From positions 33,853,077 to 33,917,076 of the forward strand of contig OY829650.1 of assembly GCA_963691815.1 (NCBI GenBank): a stretch of DNA of 64,000 nucleotides. The letters run 5' to 3'. This stretch comes from Echiichthys vipera (Eukaryota > Chordata > Actinopteri > Perciformes > Trachinidae). The notes under the pieces are model-generated. The model was not told where the DNA came from and ran no database searches. It was given only the letters and a program-made list of their open reading frames with translations. A program made the translations under genes and the position numbers. Positions 1 to 12,513 of the stretch are shown here, in pieces (position 1 is the first letter of the stretch; the number at the start of each line of letters is the position of its first letter).

Positions 1-2671
1 ATTTGATTCTTTTTTGCATTCTACTTTATTACTTTAGAACTGTTTTCTCTTTCTTGCACTTGTGGTATCTGCCATTAAGATCATTTTGGTTTTATTTTAC
101 CACCAAAATGCTTATATAAATATAAATATAAAACTTGTTTAAGTCGTAAAAATAATTTCATCTATTTTGAAAAACAGATTTTCCCAGGCGGGGTATACAC
201 AAAATACTGTTATTGAATAGTTTACCAACTTGCAGCTTTGTGGATTGATGTTGTTCATACTAGTGAGACAGAGGTCATGAATATGTCCCTATGGGTTTTT
301 TGCCTCTTCTTTCTCACAGCCTTGTAACTTGAGCAAAAATAAATTCCGAGTGTTCTTTTATTTTAACAACGTATATGAAATAAGAAACTTTCCCCCATAC
401 CCATATCACTGTATTTTGAAAATAAATAAAATAATGACGGAACTGATGCTCCTTTGCCAGAAAGAACACCTTGAGAAGAGACAGTTTAGCAACGATCCAG
501 CTCGGTCAACCAAATGTGGGGTTCAGGGCAGAGAGGTCACATTTATCCTACTAAGACGTTTGTCCTTCATTAAGTCTGTAATCACAACGCTCTGAGCCGG
601 CTCCTTAGAGATCCATCTTTAGCTGCCAGCCGGGTCCGGATCAAGTATTTAGTTTAATACGGTTTACCGGGGATCACACGCTGTTGACGGGCAGGTTAGC
701 CAAAGGAGGAACTATCCTCCTGAAGGTGATTAAGTACCTAAAGAAAGGCTGGGTGAGAGACACAACTAACGCTCTACGCAGGTAGGCTCATGACGGGATC
801 AAACAAAACAAGGTCATGATTGGCCCGACCTGTTTCCTCTGCTTTCAAAGTGTACATGCAGTGAGGTCAAATAAAACATAAATACATTCCCAGTTAGACT
901 TAATTTATGTCTGTTTTTTTTAATTGTCTTCTGATTCCATTTGCAATCTGTAGTTGTCACCTGAGTGGTCAGTCAAAGGAAAAACTTGCCCAGAGAGGAT
1001 GAAATAACCCTACTGAAAAAGCAATAACTAAAGATAATGTTTAAATTTTGACACAAACAAGTCCCTGCTACATTAACACACAGACTGAAATATTTAGCAT
1101 CAGTAATGTTAATGATACATTGACAACAGCCTTGCTATCGAGTTCAGATGAGGGGCAGCTTCATTATCATGTCATGACAATGAGCAGACCAATTATTTAA
1201 TTGGCTAAACCAAAGCTCCTCAGTGGTTATCATCACACACACGTTTTAGGTTTATGATAAGACCCATAGGCCCTACGATTTGATTGGGTGAATGGTCCAT
1301 ATTGTTTCTTCAAAGGATTTGAGGTAAAAGCAACAGGGAGAAAACTACAGATTCAAATAAGTTCATTTAAAAAAAAAAAAATTTCAACACAAAACATAGG
1401 CATACACGTTACAATACTGGTCATTTCAGACTTTAGGGGAAGTAAATCCAAAACAATTCTCTTCCTGGAGAAAAAAAAGGTTTTAGCATGTGGTTATTTA
1501 GACAACTTATTTAATAATTGAATGACCAGAAATATCCTGATACTGTATCATTATTGTTATTATTATTATATCAAATGCCCTCTATCAGGACAGACAATTT
1601 GGTCCAGCCCTATCTATAGCAATTTGCTTTTTGGATGAGATATTCTCAAGAAGCTATGTGAATTTAAAGAGGTCCTATTATTTTCTTTATCAGGTTCATA
1701 CATGTTCTTTGTGTTTCTACTAGAACATAGGGGTCATGCCTGGAGCAGATGAACTTCTTTGAAAATCCGAGAAGGCTAGAAACTAAATCTAAAGAACCAA
1801 AACTAAAGGCAACCCATACCGTCACGATGTTGACAAAAAAGGGATCCCACTGGTAAGTAATAGATGGATATTAAAAATTGGGCTATTAAGATGCCATTTC
1901 TGAGTTGTTTCTCTATCCATCTGTTAAGGTCTTATTCAATACTTTTATAAATGTCTAAAAATTAATTGAAATTATTGAATTTACCGATGGGTATATTTCA
2001 TTACCAAGGTATTATAAGTGTTTACCAATAGGGATACAGGGTGGAAGTAAACTCAGTGTCAGATAATGATTCAATGACAAAAGAGATGATTTTGACCAGT
2101 TTATTTTATAACCCGATAAGGAGGCAAACTCTGCAAAAGTGTTTCAAATATAAGGGATAGAGGCAGGTGCTTTATCAATATATAATAATACATCATCTGC
2201 ATAAAGAAAAGTTGAATGAGTAGTGTTTTCAAAGCTGAGTCGGAAAATAAAAGGATGCTCTCTGATAGTTTGTGCAAGAGGTTCGAGTGATTAGGGGCTA
2301 AGTGGGCAGCCTTGTCAACAAGACTGTGTGATTGGATCAGGGTGAGGCAATACTGCCGGTAGAAATCATAGCTGTAGGAGTTGACAGCAGTCTGTATCCT
2401 GGGCAGATCTGCTCAGTGTTTATAGTTATGGTTACCCATAAACACGTTTACCTCATTATTTGAAGCTTTGGTCATATGGCAGAAACTAAGGAAAAGCATA
2501 ACAGAACCCATTTATTATAATGATTAAAAAGCAATGCCATTTACAAAATGTGTTATGAAAGGAAAAGGGGCACATCCCAACAGCGCTGGTGAAAAATAAT
2601 TTCCATCCTTGAACCTCAAATTAAATCTCAAAGAGTGCATCGATTATACAGAGGGCCATGGTGCCGAAAAC
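1..2671. other. Intergenic stretch, no gene recognised
   Basis: AT-rich DNA with short open frames only, none with a recognisable domain. A short ATT run lies near 1551-1569 and an A-run near 1369-1380. The part at about 590-850 is less AT-rich than its surroundings, but I cannot assign it to a gene or repeat. Confidence 0.6.
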
Positions 2672-2682
2672 TGGATTTGCAT
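2672..2682. repeat. Target-site duplication, left copy (Rex3-like insertion)
   Basis: The 11-mer TGGATTTGCAT occurs here and again at 3182-3192, flanking exactly the LINE fragment between them. This is the expected footprint of target-primed reverse transcription. Confidence 0.8.
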
Positions 2683-3181
2683 AAATCTCATCTTCAACCG
2701 CTTATCCGGGGTCAGGTCTCGGGGGCAGCAGCTTTAGCAGGGGACCCCAAACTTCCCTTTCCCGGGCCATATTAACCAGCTCTAACTGGGGGATCCTGAG
2801 GCGTTCCTAGGCCAGTGTGGAGATATAATCTCTCCACCTAGTCCTGGGTCTTCCTCTAGGCCTCCTCCCAGCCGTGCCTGGAACACCTCCCTAGGTTGGC
2901 GCCCAGGGGGCATCCTTACTAGATGCCCGAACCACCTCAACTGGCTCCTTTCCACGCAAAGGAGCAATGGCTCTACTCCGAGTTCCTCATGGATGGCTGA
3001 ACTTCTCACCCTATCTCTAAGGGAGACTCCAGCCACCCTCCTGAGAAAACCCATTTCGGCCGCTTGTACCCGCGACTTGTTCTTTTGGTCATGACTCAGC
3101 TTTCATGACCATAGGTGAGGGTAGGAACGAAGATTGACCGGTAGATCAAGAGCTTTGCCTTCCGGCTCAGCTCTCATGATT
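2683..3181 (-). mobile_element. 5'-truncated RTE/Rex3-like LINE, 3' end
   Basis: On the minus strand this translates to the C-terminal part of a LINE polyprotein (frame at 2782-3054: FLRRVAGVSLRDRVRSS, then SQLRWFGHLVRMPPGR). It matches the better preserved copy at 34309-35171 nearly line for line. The frame shifts near 2870, where the conserved arginine-rich RRPRGRPRTRWRDY block is garbled, so the copy is dead. The element ends in a GATGAGATT tail rather than poly-A. That tail and the short 3' UTR resemble Rex3/RTE elements as I recall them. It is strongly 5'-truncated at about 3175-3181 and bounded by 11-bp target-site duplications. The LINE identity is firm; the clade is less certain. Confidence 0.85.
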
Positions 3182-3192
3182 TGGATTTGCAT
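3182..3192. repeat. Target-site duplication, right copy (Rex3-like insertion)
   Basis: Second copy of TGGATTTGCAT, directly abutting the truncated 5' end of the LINE fragment. Confidence 0.8.
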
Positions 3193-4616
3193 GGATTTCT
3201 CATGGATTTGCATACATTTCTACACAAAACCTTTGCTCATAAGCTACGCAACTGAGGTGTAAAAAACAGGCCTCGCCCTTGCAATGCAATCTCAGTAAAT
3301 CTGGACACCAGGTGTCCTTACAGCAGGTGTTGGATTACCAGTCGGCCTTTCCAGGACACAGCTCTGTGTCCTGCGAAGTGAGGATACAGTAAGAGGATTA
3401 AGAACAGGTAAGAAAGGTAAACTTGGGGATTTAGGTCTTCAGCTCTGACTCCAAAGAGTCTTAGCAGGTGATTTGTGGCTCATCCCCTGGGGGCTTAGGC
3501 TGTGACGATCTCCACCATCAAATCAGGTGTCTACTTAACGCAGTGCAACCAGGTTGATTGGGGAGATGGCTGAGGAACGAGTCACACATCCAGTTAGTGA
3601 AGCTGTTGCTGAAAGAGTATTTAAAGAGTGATCCCATTATGCTGGATTGAAAACTCAATAATGTCTTCCAAAACAGCCCAAGGAAGGATTCTGACAGCAG
3701 CTATCGGCAGGAAACATTTACAGAACACATGCCTATGTGAGTCAAGCTTGTTTTCATCATGTAGGAGGGAGCACACTGCAGTTGTTTTGGGCTGAGAGAA
3801 TGATTAACAGATGTCACACAAGCAGACTACAGAACTTTCAAAATGTCTGAATGTCTGTACTGCTCACACTACTGTACAAGACAGTTTTTCTTTCAGACTG
3901 TTGTTATGTTGACATGGAGCACCCCAACACCCCAAATGAGCTAAGATGAGATGTACTGATTACAGTGTCATTACAGTGATCCACAACTGAAACAAATGCT
4001 GATAAATAACAAAACCGGTAAAATACCTGTACTGTGTTTTGAGTGCCTGCTGCCTCCATCCTACCTCAGTTTCCTCTCATCAGATGCTGCTCATCTCCAG
4101 TCTCAAGCCCAAATGATACTTTTTGCATGTGATGACTGTAAGGGTCCAAGAGGATCCATGTGGCATACACTTGTCAAATGCTCATACCACTCAGTGGTAC
4201 ACTCAAAACTGATGGAAGCAGCCCCCTCGCTCTGACATGTCTCCACACATAATGCATGTGTACAGGTCTTGTTTGCAGGCTTCACACATAATTTTAAAAT
4301 GTTTCCATGACTTTTCGAGGATCCATAATAAAATTCCCACGATCATTAACAACAGAACACAAATAGACCTGAAGTGTATACTTAAAGTCATAATGATGTC
4401 CAAATAATGAGATATGTTGTTTCTAGCGGCCTCTTTGACAGAAAGATGTAATTGCAGGCAAGCCTGTTCTTTCAGAGCCTCCATCTTAGACTTAGACTTC
4501 TCTCTTTTTTTTTATTGTCACATTCAGTACGTGTGTTGACCTTCTTTTGCTCTTTTGTTAATTTTATTGACTCACATTCACTTCTCTACTTCTACTAAAT
4601 GTTCCTCTATTGAAAC

Positions 4617-4621
<5 letters not shown>
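3193..4621. other. Intergenic stretch, no gene recognised
   Basis: Overlapping short frames on both strands at 3996-4484 show no domain and no splice-consistent continuation. I treat them as chance open frames. Confidence 0.55.

Positions 4622-4669
<48 letters not shown>
4622..4669. repeat. (CA)n microsatellite
   Basis: About 24 uninterrupted CA units, read directly. Confidence 0.97.
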
Positions 4670-4670
<1 letters not shown>

Positions 4671-4671
<1 letters not shown>

Positions 4672-7310
4672 CTATAATACTTCTGCCCTTATTACAAACC
4701 TGACTCAGAAGTTGGGAGTTCCGATTTACGATTACAATGAAACGCAGCATAACCAGCAGTGACGAGCTCTACTGACAGACCAACCGCTGTCAGCAGCATC
4801 ACTAACATGGCGGCGCATTTACATTTAGAGAGGGAATGTCTCGACAGACATGAATATTGGACTCAGCAAAGAGGCAAAAATCTTACAGATTATATCTTAA
4901 ACTCCAAATGTTGATTACTGTACGGAAATAAACAATCTCTAATTGTTGGTTCTGTTCGTTCACTTCAATACTTCAAACTAGAGACGCAGTAAATAACTTG
5001 TCTTTTTTATTGCTTTACAAGCTCTTTCATAAGTTTGGCAATGGCTTTCAAGCATGAGGGGAAACTGATTTTAAAGTCATTTTTGAATGCAAGTCTCAAA
5101 AACAATGAGTCAACTCATTGTAGCCTACATATTACATAACATTTCATGTACATCATTTTTTCCTTGAATTATTTAAACATATAAGATTCAAATTCTATTC
5201 AAACACAATAACAGCTAACTGGCATACGTGGAGGGAGAGACCAAACGCAGGGAGAAAATGAAGAAAAAGGCAGATGATAAACAAAACAAATCACTTAAAC
5301 AGCTACAGAGCATTAATTCAGGATTATGTTATTTTTAGTAATTCAATTAAACACAAGAAAATCCTATAGATAGAAAAAATTGAATTTCCACAAGTGGGAT
5401 TAAAAAAAAATACATTTATCTTCTTCCCCTTGTCTTCATTCTAGTATCGAAAATGGGGTTTCATGCTGTTAGACTGTGCCAGTGAAGAAAGAATGTACGA
5501 TCATGCAGAAAAAGAAACAAGCCTTTTTAAAGCATGACTAGTCTCACTTGTGTGAACCAGCCGTCTGTCCTTTATCATCTCAAGTGTTTGTTTAGAGTCT
5601 TGTCATGTAGCCCTTGGCTTCTATCATGAGGTAGTGATGGCAAAACGAGCTGAGTGATTATAATCACCAGAGCCAGGAAGGGTGGGCAACTGCAGTGGAA
5701 CTTATCACGTCCATCTTGCAGTCCCTTCTCATTGTGACCTAAACTCATTTGCACCTCCTCTCCTCCTGGCCCCAGAGCCTCATGTCTGATGTGAGAGGAT
5801 GACACCTCCCCTTCCATTGCCTTCTTCCTACAGGCCCCACTCCACATCCAATGAGCTCTAAACAAGCACAATTACACTTAGTGTATCTATGTCCTCATTC
5901 TGCCTTTTCGAAAAACATCCGCTCACCCTGCAAACACACCTTCTCCTGTCGTTCTGCTAAGCGGAAGCAAGGATGCATTGGATTTTAACTGCTTTAACTT
6001 ATACGTTCTCCTGACACCACATGTTTCAATAATTTAAAAACACAGAGTTGGATGAAAGGATTTGTTATGTAAAGAAATCACAGTGAAGGAACTGCTATCC
6101 TTGATGACTTAGATAGCAAAAGCATGGAGCCAAGGATTGTTATCACTAACACTCATCTCACATAAACACACACAGCACAAACAATGATGAGCAACGTTTC
6201 TGATAGAACAAACAACATCCTGATATGATTACACAATCTGCTGCATGTATCAATCTGAGCATGTACACTACACTGTATGTGAGAGAGGAAGACGGAGTGC
6301 TGGCTTGGTCTGGAGATGACAAAAGGGATAGCCAATAGTGGTGGAAAAACCCCAGACCCATTACTACTGTAAATAAAAGACAGGAAAAGCACAATGTCAA
6401 TAATTTTAAATATCAAAAAGTATTATGCGGACAGATTGGTCCCTCCCTGTGTTATAGAATTACTTTACTTTAATGATCCCAGACTGGGAAATTATTTATA
6501 CTGTATTATTGTATTATTATTACTGATGCATTTAAACTTATTTTAATTTCAACCACTTTATATTCTGTTGGTTAGTCAAATATACTGTTTAACAATTATA
6601 GATCCTCATAGCATTTTAAAATCATAATCTAAATAGTAACAGATGAATAATGTCAATAAATAGTTTCTTTGTAAATGCTTAGGGGTGGAAGTCTAAAGTA
6701 GCACAAAATGGAATATTAAATTTTAAACATGTGTGTTTTAACATGGTATTAGTTAATTTCATCACTGATGAAAACACACCATAAAGACCCTTCAAACACA
6801 GCTCTGGAAAATAGGAAGGGTACTTGATACTATATATAAATATTTTAATGACATGCACTTTCCTGTCACTCTTCAGCTGCTTCATTATAAAAAAAGGAAA
6901 TAAAAAAAGCGATTTTGAAAAATTATATCATATAAGAAAAAATGATCTTAAAACAAAGTCTCTGTCATGCTATCGCAACACATGCACACGAGTCGAAACT
7001 TCAAAGCTCTGTTGAGTCTTTTGATTTTTCAACATTCTTGTATCACTATTGCTGTGCCAATCTACAAATCACAATGGAAGCCAGACTCATTCACTGTGCT
7101 CAAATTTAGAAATATTCATGAATGACACAGACTCAGAATCGTTTTCAGTTGTTTCCTCTTTAAATTATTACACAATAGAAATTCAAAATGTTATCTCCAA
7201 ACTTCTTGATTTTAGTTCTGCATGATCTGCACTTTATTGTTGATATAGTATGTATTACTAGGAGGAGGTTGAGGTGAATGGATGGCTCAACTAAACATTG
7301 GATTTGACAC
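4671..7310. other. Intergenic stretch, no gene recognised
   Basis: AT-rich DNA without a supported gene. Short frames at 5575-5871 and 6153-6416 (minus) look like chance: composition is low in complexity and there is no conserved motif. Confidence 0.55.
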
Positions 7311-7318
7311 TGGAGACT

Positions 7319-7837
7319 AGGGCTGCACGATTATATTCCAAATAATAAAATTGATCAACATTGATATCCAGATTATTTGTTGTGTTTTTACAAAGATTTT
7401 AATTTATTGCACTTTCACATTTATATAACAGAGCACTGCTTGCACTTCTATGTTGTGCTTAATTCCTGCTAATGTACAAATGGCTGCATTAAAATATGAC
7501 TTAAAATAAGGTTCTTCTTCATCTGAATTAAGGGCATCTCCTAGAAGCTAAATATAAATAAAATTGTGTCAAAAAGTTTCTAGCTCTTGTTCTTCTCCTC
7601 CAGACATTTAATTTGGATGTTGCCGTCTGCTCCCTGTCTTCTACTCTGCAGCATGACAGCTTCCCAAAAGTGAATCTAAAACATCTTGATCGGCTGGCTG
7701 CTAGTTTAGGAAGCATAGAGTTTTTTATGGGTGGAGCCACACTTTTAATGTCAATATTGCAGTCGATTGTGTTAATTTAATTCAGGAAAGCCCAAATCAT
7801 GATCACGATGAATATTCAATTAATCGTGCAGTCCCAC
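7319..7837. mobile_element. hAT-like non-autonomous TIR element
   Basis: The left end reads AGGGCTGCACGATTA. The right end, reverse-complemented, reads GTGGGACTGCACGATTA, giving imperfect terminal inverted repeats about 519 bp apart. It is flanked by TGGAGACT (7311-7318) and AGGAGACT (7838-7845), an 8-bp duplication with one mismatch, which fits hAT-type integration. There is no transposase frame inside, so it would depend on a partner element. Superfamily assignment rests on the TSD length and on my recollection of similar GGGCTGCACGATT-ended fish repeats. Confidence 0.7.
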
Positions 7838-7845
7838 AGGAGACT

Positions 7846-9463
7846 GTTGTTCATTTCCTTTTTTCTGCTGTGTTTTTTATTGCATGTGTGTCCCTAATCT
7901 TCACTAAGTACTGATTTGAACGCAAACCTATTTGTATTTGTGCCTAAACCTAACCAAACATTAACAAGAGTGTTGTCACATCAATACAACAGCTTCTATG
8001 TATCATTCTAAAGGGCTGTTACAAACAACACATTTTGTCGCTTAATTTGGAGGACTTGAGGCTGAAAAAAATAGAAACACTGATCACTGTCATCAGCCGT
8101 GTGTTTAAGATGATTGATATGTGAACATTATCAAACTCCACTTTTATCAAATTTGTGTCTTGTTTAGATATTCATGAAATATCCTTTGTTACATTTATAT
8201 GAAGTAAGTATTGACGGGTTGGAGGAAAGATTATTATGACAGTTATTTATTGCAGTCCATTTATCAAAGTCTGTGAATACAAAGGCTTGACTGCAAATGA
8301 ATGACGTCTCAGATTTCCTCTCCTTAGAAAGCTTATTTTTCCATTAACACTCGTTGCTGCTGAAAGGCCAGAACTGGATAGGGCTTTAACTGAGAGACAC
8401 CTGTCAAGCAGGCTAAGAGAGTAAACATTACAGCTCTATCCATACCTATGTGCAAACATACACACGCAGACAGGCAAGCAAACACATGTGTGCGCAAACA
8501 CAATTCAAAAGGTGAGAAGCAGAGCTCTCTCTGACACCCATGGGCCCTGCTGCCTGAACATTCTTTTAAGCTCCACTCCCTTGTTTGCTCTGCAGCTTAT
8601 TCTTGTCTCTTCTGCATGTTTTTGTCTTGCTGCTGTTTGTGCTGTAAGTGTGTAGGTGAGAGTGCGCATGGTTGTTTTTGTTCCAATGACATGAGTGTTT
8701 ATTTTGGGGAATCCCTGTGGTTGGTTTTTGCACTTCAGGAGTTGACACCCTTAGTGACATTACTTTGCTGGGAGAGTTTACACCCAATAATTAGAGCACA
8801 AATATGTTTGTTTTTGATAGTATACAAAAAAGCTTTTCTGTGCAGTATGGTAATGGGTTTATAATTTAACCTGACTTTTGCATGAAGCTGCACATCAGTA
8901 GTAAGAAAACTGAAGAATAAACAAAGTTACAGTATGCTTCAAATGAACTTCACATGTCCATACAACCATGAGGAGAGGCAAAAGTGATTTTTCCCTGTTC
9001 CCAAATGGTTACACTTGGATGTCTATAGTGTGTAGTCTCGACCCAATAAATCGTACAAATGTGCATGATGGCACACACTTCTGAACAGTAGCTTCGAAGG
9101 CATTCATGGTGTTTGTACACACAAAAAGTGACAAAAGTAGCTGTGAGAAGACCAAAAAATGGAGCTTAGAGAGAAGTTCAAACTCTGCTTTACTTTAACG
9201 CCTCCTGACCAATTGCTACATAAAATGGGCGTGAAAAGATTTTGTCAAATACTACTTTGTACGGTTCCATGGATTCAGAAAGGGATGCTGTTTGATCAGA
9301 GGTCTTCAAAGTTTTTTTAGGCCAAGAACCCCTTAGGACCGTTTATTTCACAAATTTTGTATTTGATAATAATATATTGGATTAATAATTACGTATTTAG
9401 ACATTTTATGTGTACTGTTTATTTGCTGGGATATACTGATCCACATAGTAAATGAGAAAATAT
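7846..9463. other. Intergenic stretch, no gene recognised
   Basis: Nothing supported. The overlapping frames at 8566-8864 on opposite strands have no domain. Confidence 0.55.
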
Positions 9464-9737
9464 GGGGACGGCACGATGGTGTGGTGGTTAGCCCTGTCGT
9501 TTCACAGCAAGAGGGTTCCTGGTTTGAATTCCGGATGAGGCCCTTCTGTATGGAGTTTGCATGTTCTCCCTGTGTCTGCGTGGGTTCTTTCTGGGTTCTC
9601 CAGCTTCCTCCCAAAGTCCAAACATATGCAGGTGTTAGGTTCATTGATGACTCTAAATTTCGCGTAGGTGTGAACGGTTGTTTGTCTCTATTCCCGCAAC
9701 CCCGATAAGGAAAAGCAGTTGAAGATGAGTGAGTGAC
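9464..9737 (+). mobile_element. tRNA-type SINE / common teleost dispersed repeat
   Basis: The head carries a box-A-like segment (GTGTGGTGGTTAGCCCTGTCG) and a box-B-like segment (GGTTTGAATTCC), as in tRNA-derived pol III promoters. A body follows that recurs in the window: the GGAGTTTGCATGTTCTCCC and TGTCTGCGTGGGTTCT blocks also occur at 45028-45275, and the GTGTGAA...CCCCGATAAGG end occurs at 54158-54280. I recognise it as a very abundant fish repeat. The copy is diverged and lacks part of the middle between the GTGAACGG and CCCGCAACCCC blocks. Confidence 0.75.
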
Positions 9738-9835
9738 ATTTCTTTGTAATCTGATAAAAAAAAAATAATAATTATTATTATTATAGAGGTGCTCCTGAGG
9801 TGGGGGTTCGGTGCCTTTCTGAAGGGCCCCTCAGA

Positions 9836-9927
9836 ATAGTCACCTAATAAAAGGTTTTATTAGCATATCCCTAAGTTAAACGCAGCTGAATAATGAGGAA
9901 GTCTCAAAAATAGAATATAGCCTATGC
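9836..9927. repeat. Local direct duplication, copy 1
   Basis: A 92-bp segment beginning ATAGTCACCTAATAAAA and ending near CCTATGC. It recurs at 10114-10205 in the same orientation with about five substitutions and no gap. Confidence 0.9.
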
Positions 9928-10113
9928 GGAGTATGCTACTGTACCAGTACATGACATACTCACTTGGTCTGTGCTGACAGACAGGGTTGAACTGAGTAAG
10001 GAGCAGCTGATGTGTTCAGATGAGAGCGGAGAGCAACTGCTGCTGCAGGAGGAGGCTGATCCCAGAACAAAGTCCAGTGGGAAGGACGAGGCGCAGATCC
10101 CACCATAGGCAGC

Positions 10114-10205
10114 ATAGTCACCTAATAAAAAGTTGTATAAGCATATCCCTAAGTTAAACGCAGCTGAATAATTAGGAAGTCTCAAAAATAGAATATAGCC
10201 GATGC
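10114..10205. repeat. Local direct duplication, copy 2
   Basis: Second copy of the 92-bp segment, start-to-start spacing 278 bp. The sequence between the copies is GC-richer and appears unique in the window. Confidence 0.9.
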
Positions 10206-12217
10206 ATTAAACATTATAGTAATTCAGTGGTGACAGTGGTCCTGTTATATAGGATCTGACATTGACTGATCATTATGATGTGTCATGACACCACAGAGCA
10301 ACCATACACTCTTAAGTAACACTGAAAGGTGCTTAGAATTTTTTCCTACCTAATTTATACCAATGATGGTCAAACTCTCGGTGCAACACATTCCAATCCA
10401 ATGGCAACAAAATGTTCAGCCTCCAACATCACCAAGGCATAATGGCCAAACACTGAAAATCAAGGCTAAGCAACCACAACTTATGAGTCAGATGCCCTGG
10501 TGATGTCATCTCTGTTAGTATTTTTCAAGATAAAATCCTCATGGCTTCTCCTCAGCCAGCGGCACCAAGAGCAAAAGACACTAGTCTGGCTGCAATCTAT
10601 CTCCACATGTTTGTGTGGTAGGCTCAAGCAGTGCCAGAATGGTAAATGGTTTCAGAACAACCCCAGGCTCAGCCGGGGCTCTACTCTATAGCTCAGCTGC
10701 ACACAGAGCAGTGACCGATCTTTTCCTGCTAACTGGTGTCATTAATGGTTCATCCCGAGAGATACCGGTGTTGGTTTAAGCTCAGCTCTGCTCAGCTTGT
10801 GTCATTATAAATGGTCTCTCCTTTCTGGGACCCTTGGTCATCTCATGAAGTTAATGTTCAACATTCTTTCATGTGCTTAATTTTAGCAACAGTAAATCTG
10901 TTTGGACAGATAGGCAAAACAAAAGTGACAAGATGAACTGAACGATGGCAGTGTCTTGTTGTCCCCGGGTAAGCCGCTCACTTTAGAGAGCTTTGTTGGG
11001 ATACCAAATGAACAGAATTAGCTTAAGAAACAGATGTCTCTTTATTGCTGCGGACACAATAGACATCACAGTGAAACCTAGCAACAAAGTACAAACACTA
11101 GTCATTGCTTAATCACACTAGTCTCTTCAGGCAAAGTAGGGAAACAGTGCCCCACTTTGTCCACAATGAGTAAGACAAATGGGATGACTAAATTATTTGC
11201 AGGGCAGTGTGTCAAGGGCAATAATGCTTAAAGACTCAAGCAGGAGGTGGGCAAAGGCAAAGACAGCATGTCTGCAACACCTTTGTCTCAGAAAAAGGAT
11301 TATTAGGTTGCCCCATGATCAGTTTACATAGATGCACGCACACAAAAATACAGGCTTCCCTATTAATTGGAGACATAGCTATTATAAGCACAACAGGGGT
11401 GCGAGGGGCTTTGTCCCCCCAAAACTGGGTCATGATTGAAAACCACAAGGGAGAATAAAGGAAACTGCATACAAATTGGTTGTGGGGGTGGGTCCTCATG
11501 TTCTCTGACACTGTCACCTGCCCACCCTCTTTGCACAAGGCTGTGCTTGGCTGAAATTTCACACAACTGTGATGAGACTACCTTAAACCTCCTTTTGTGC
11601 TTCTGTCAATAATCATGTTTGCACTCTCATGATCCTATGGCTTTAGCACTGGCAAATTATTTGCTGCTGCACCTCTTCCACCTACATGACTGACTAATGT
11701 ATGACTTTTCTGGTCCACAGGGAACACAGCAGTTACTGACTGCTGTGTTTTCTTTGCTTTGCTTCCTTTCCTTTTAAATCATTTCCCCATGGGATTATTA
11801 AAGTATTTCTGATTCTGATTCATCTCTTCATTCTGCCTCCCAGTTTTACAGTATTTGAGCAAACAATGTCTGTTTAAAAAACGGCATGACACAAAAACAG
11901 TATAAGAAATGTTTGGAAGTTCATGTTAGGATACATACAACATAAACGCCTTTTATATTATTATCACATTAGGGAGTGACTGCCCTTATAATACAGAAGG
12001 ATGCAGATTCTTGGTTTAAGTTCTCATTGAGTTTAAGCTTTAACACAGCAGCATTTATATCTTGATCAGTCAATCAAATTTGGTTTTCAAGTGGGCATAT
12101 ATTCTTTTGCAAATGCCATCTGTTTAATATCTTCATGGAAGCATGAAGGGCCTTTTCAAATAACTGTATGGGAAATATTTGGACAGTGACACAATTTTCA
12201 TATTTTTGGCTCTGTAA
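10206..12217. other. Intergenic stretch with a LINE tail at 11781-11821
   Basis: No gene supported. The end of the stretch holds a LINE-type 3' tail, listed separately. Confidence 0.5.
11781..11821 (+). mobile_element. LINE 3'-end tail fragment
   Basis: The block ATTTCCCCATGGGATTATTA followed by AAAGTATTTCTGATTCTGATTC matches the 3' end of the LINE at 62.1-63.0 kb (TTCCCCCTGGGTATTATTAAAGTACTTC...). The GATTCT repeats at the end are a retroelement-type tail. Only the last few dozen bases can be recognised. Confidence 0.6.
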
Positions 12218-12513
12218 TAGGACTGCCCTCAATTGCAGAAATTCTTAGTCGACTAACACTCATTTGATCTTGTTGACTAATGTGTTAGTTGATTTAATCG
12301 ACAGAGCTGTGAAATTGAGTTTCTCCACAAAGAATCCTGGAAAAGCACCACACTACATCTTGTGTTTACGAAAGATCCAGACACTTTATTTGGAAAAAAA
12401 AGTCATTTGGCATGAAAAAACATAAAAAAAATGACTTATCGACTTAACAAATCTTAGTAAACTAAGATCGAAACTAGATTATTTGACTGAGTCAACTAAG
12501 AGGGCACAGACCT
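12218..12513. mobile_element. Possible non-autonomous TIR element
   Basis: The left end (TAGGACTGCCCTC, then TTAGTCGACTAA) and the reverse complement of the right end (TAGGTCTGTGCCCTC, then TTAGTTGACT) are imperfect inverted copies about 296 bp apart. No coding frame lies inside. The termini are diverged and no clear target duplication was found. Confidence 0.45.

Noticed and set aside
9922..10185. Ser-rich minus-strand frame as a gene
   Set aside because: It starts in one copy of the local duplication and ends in the other; no domain or splice support.
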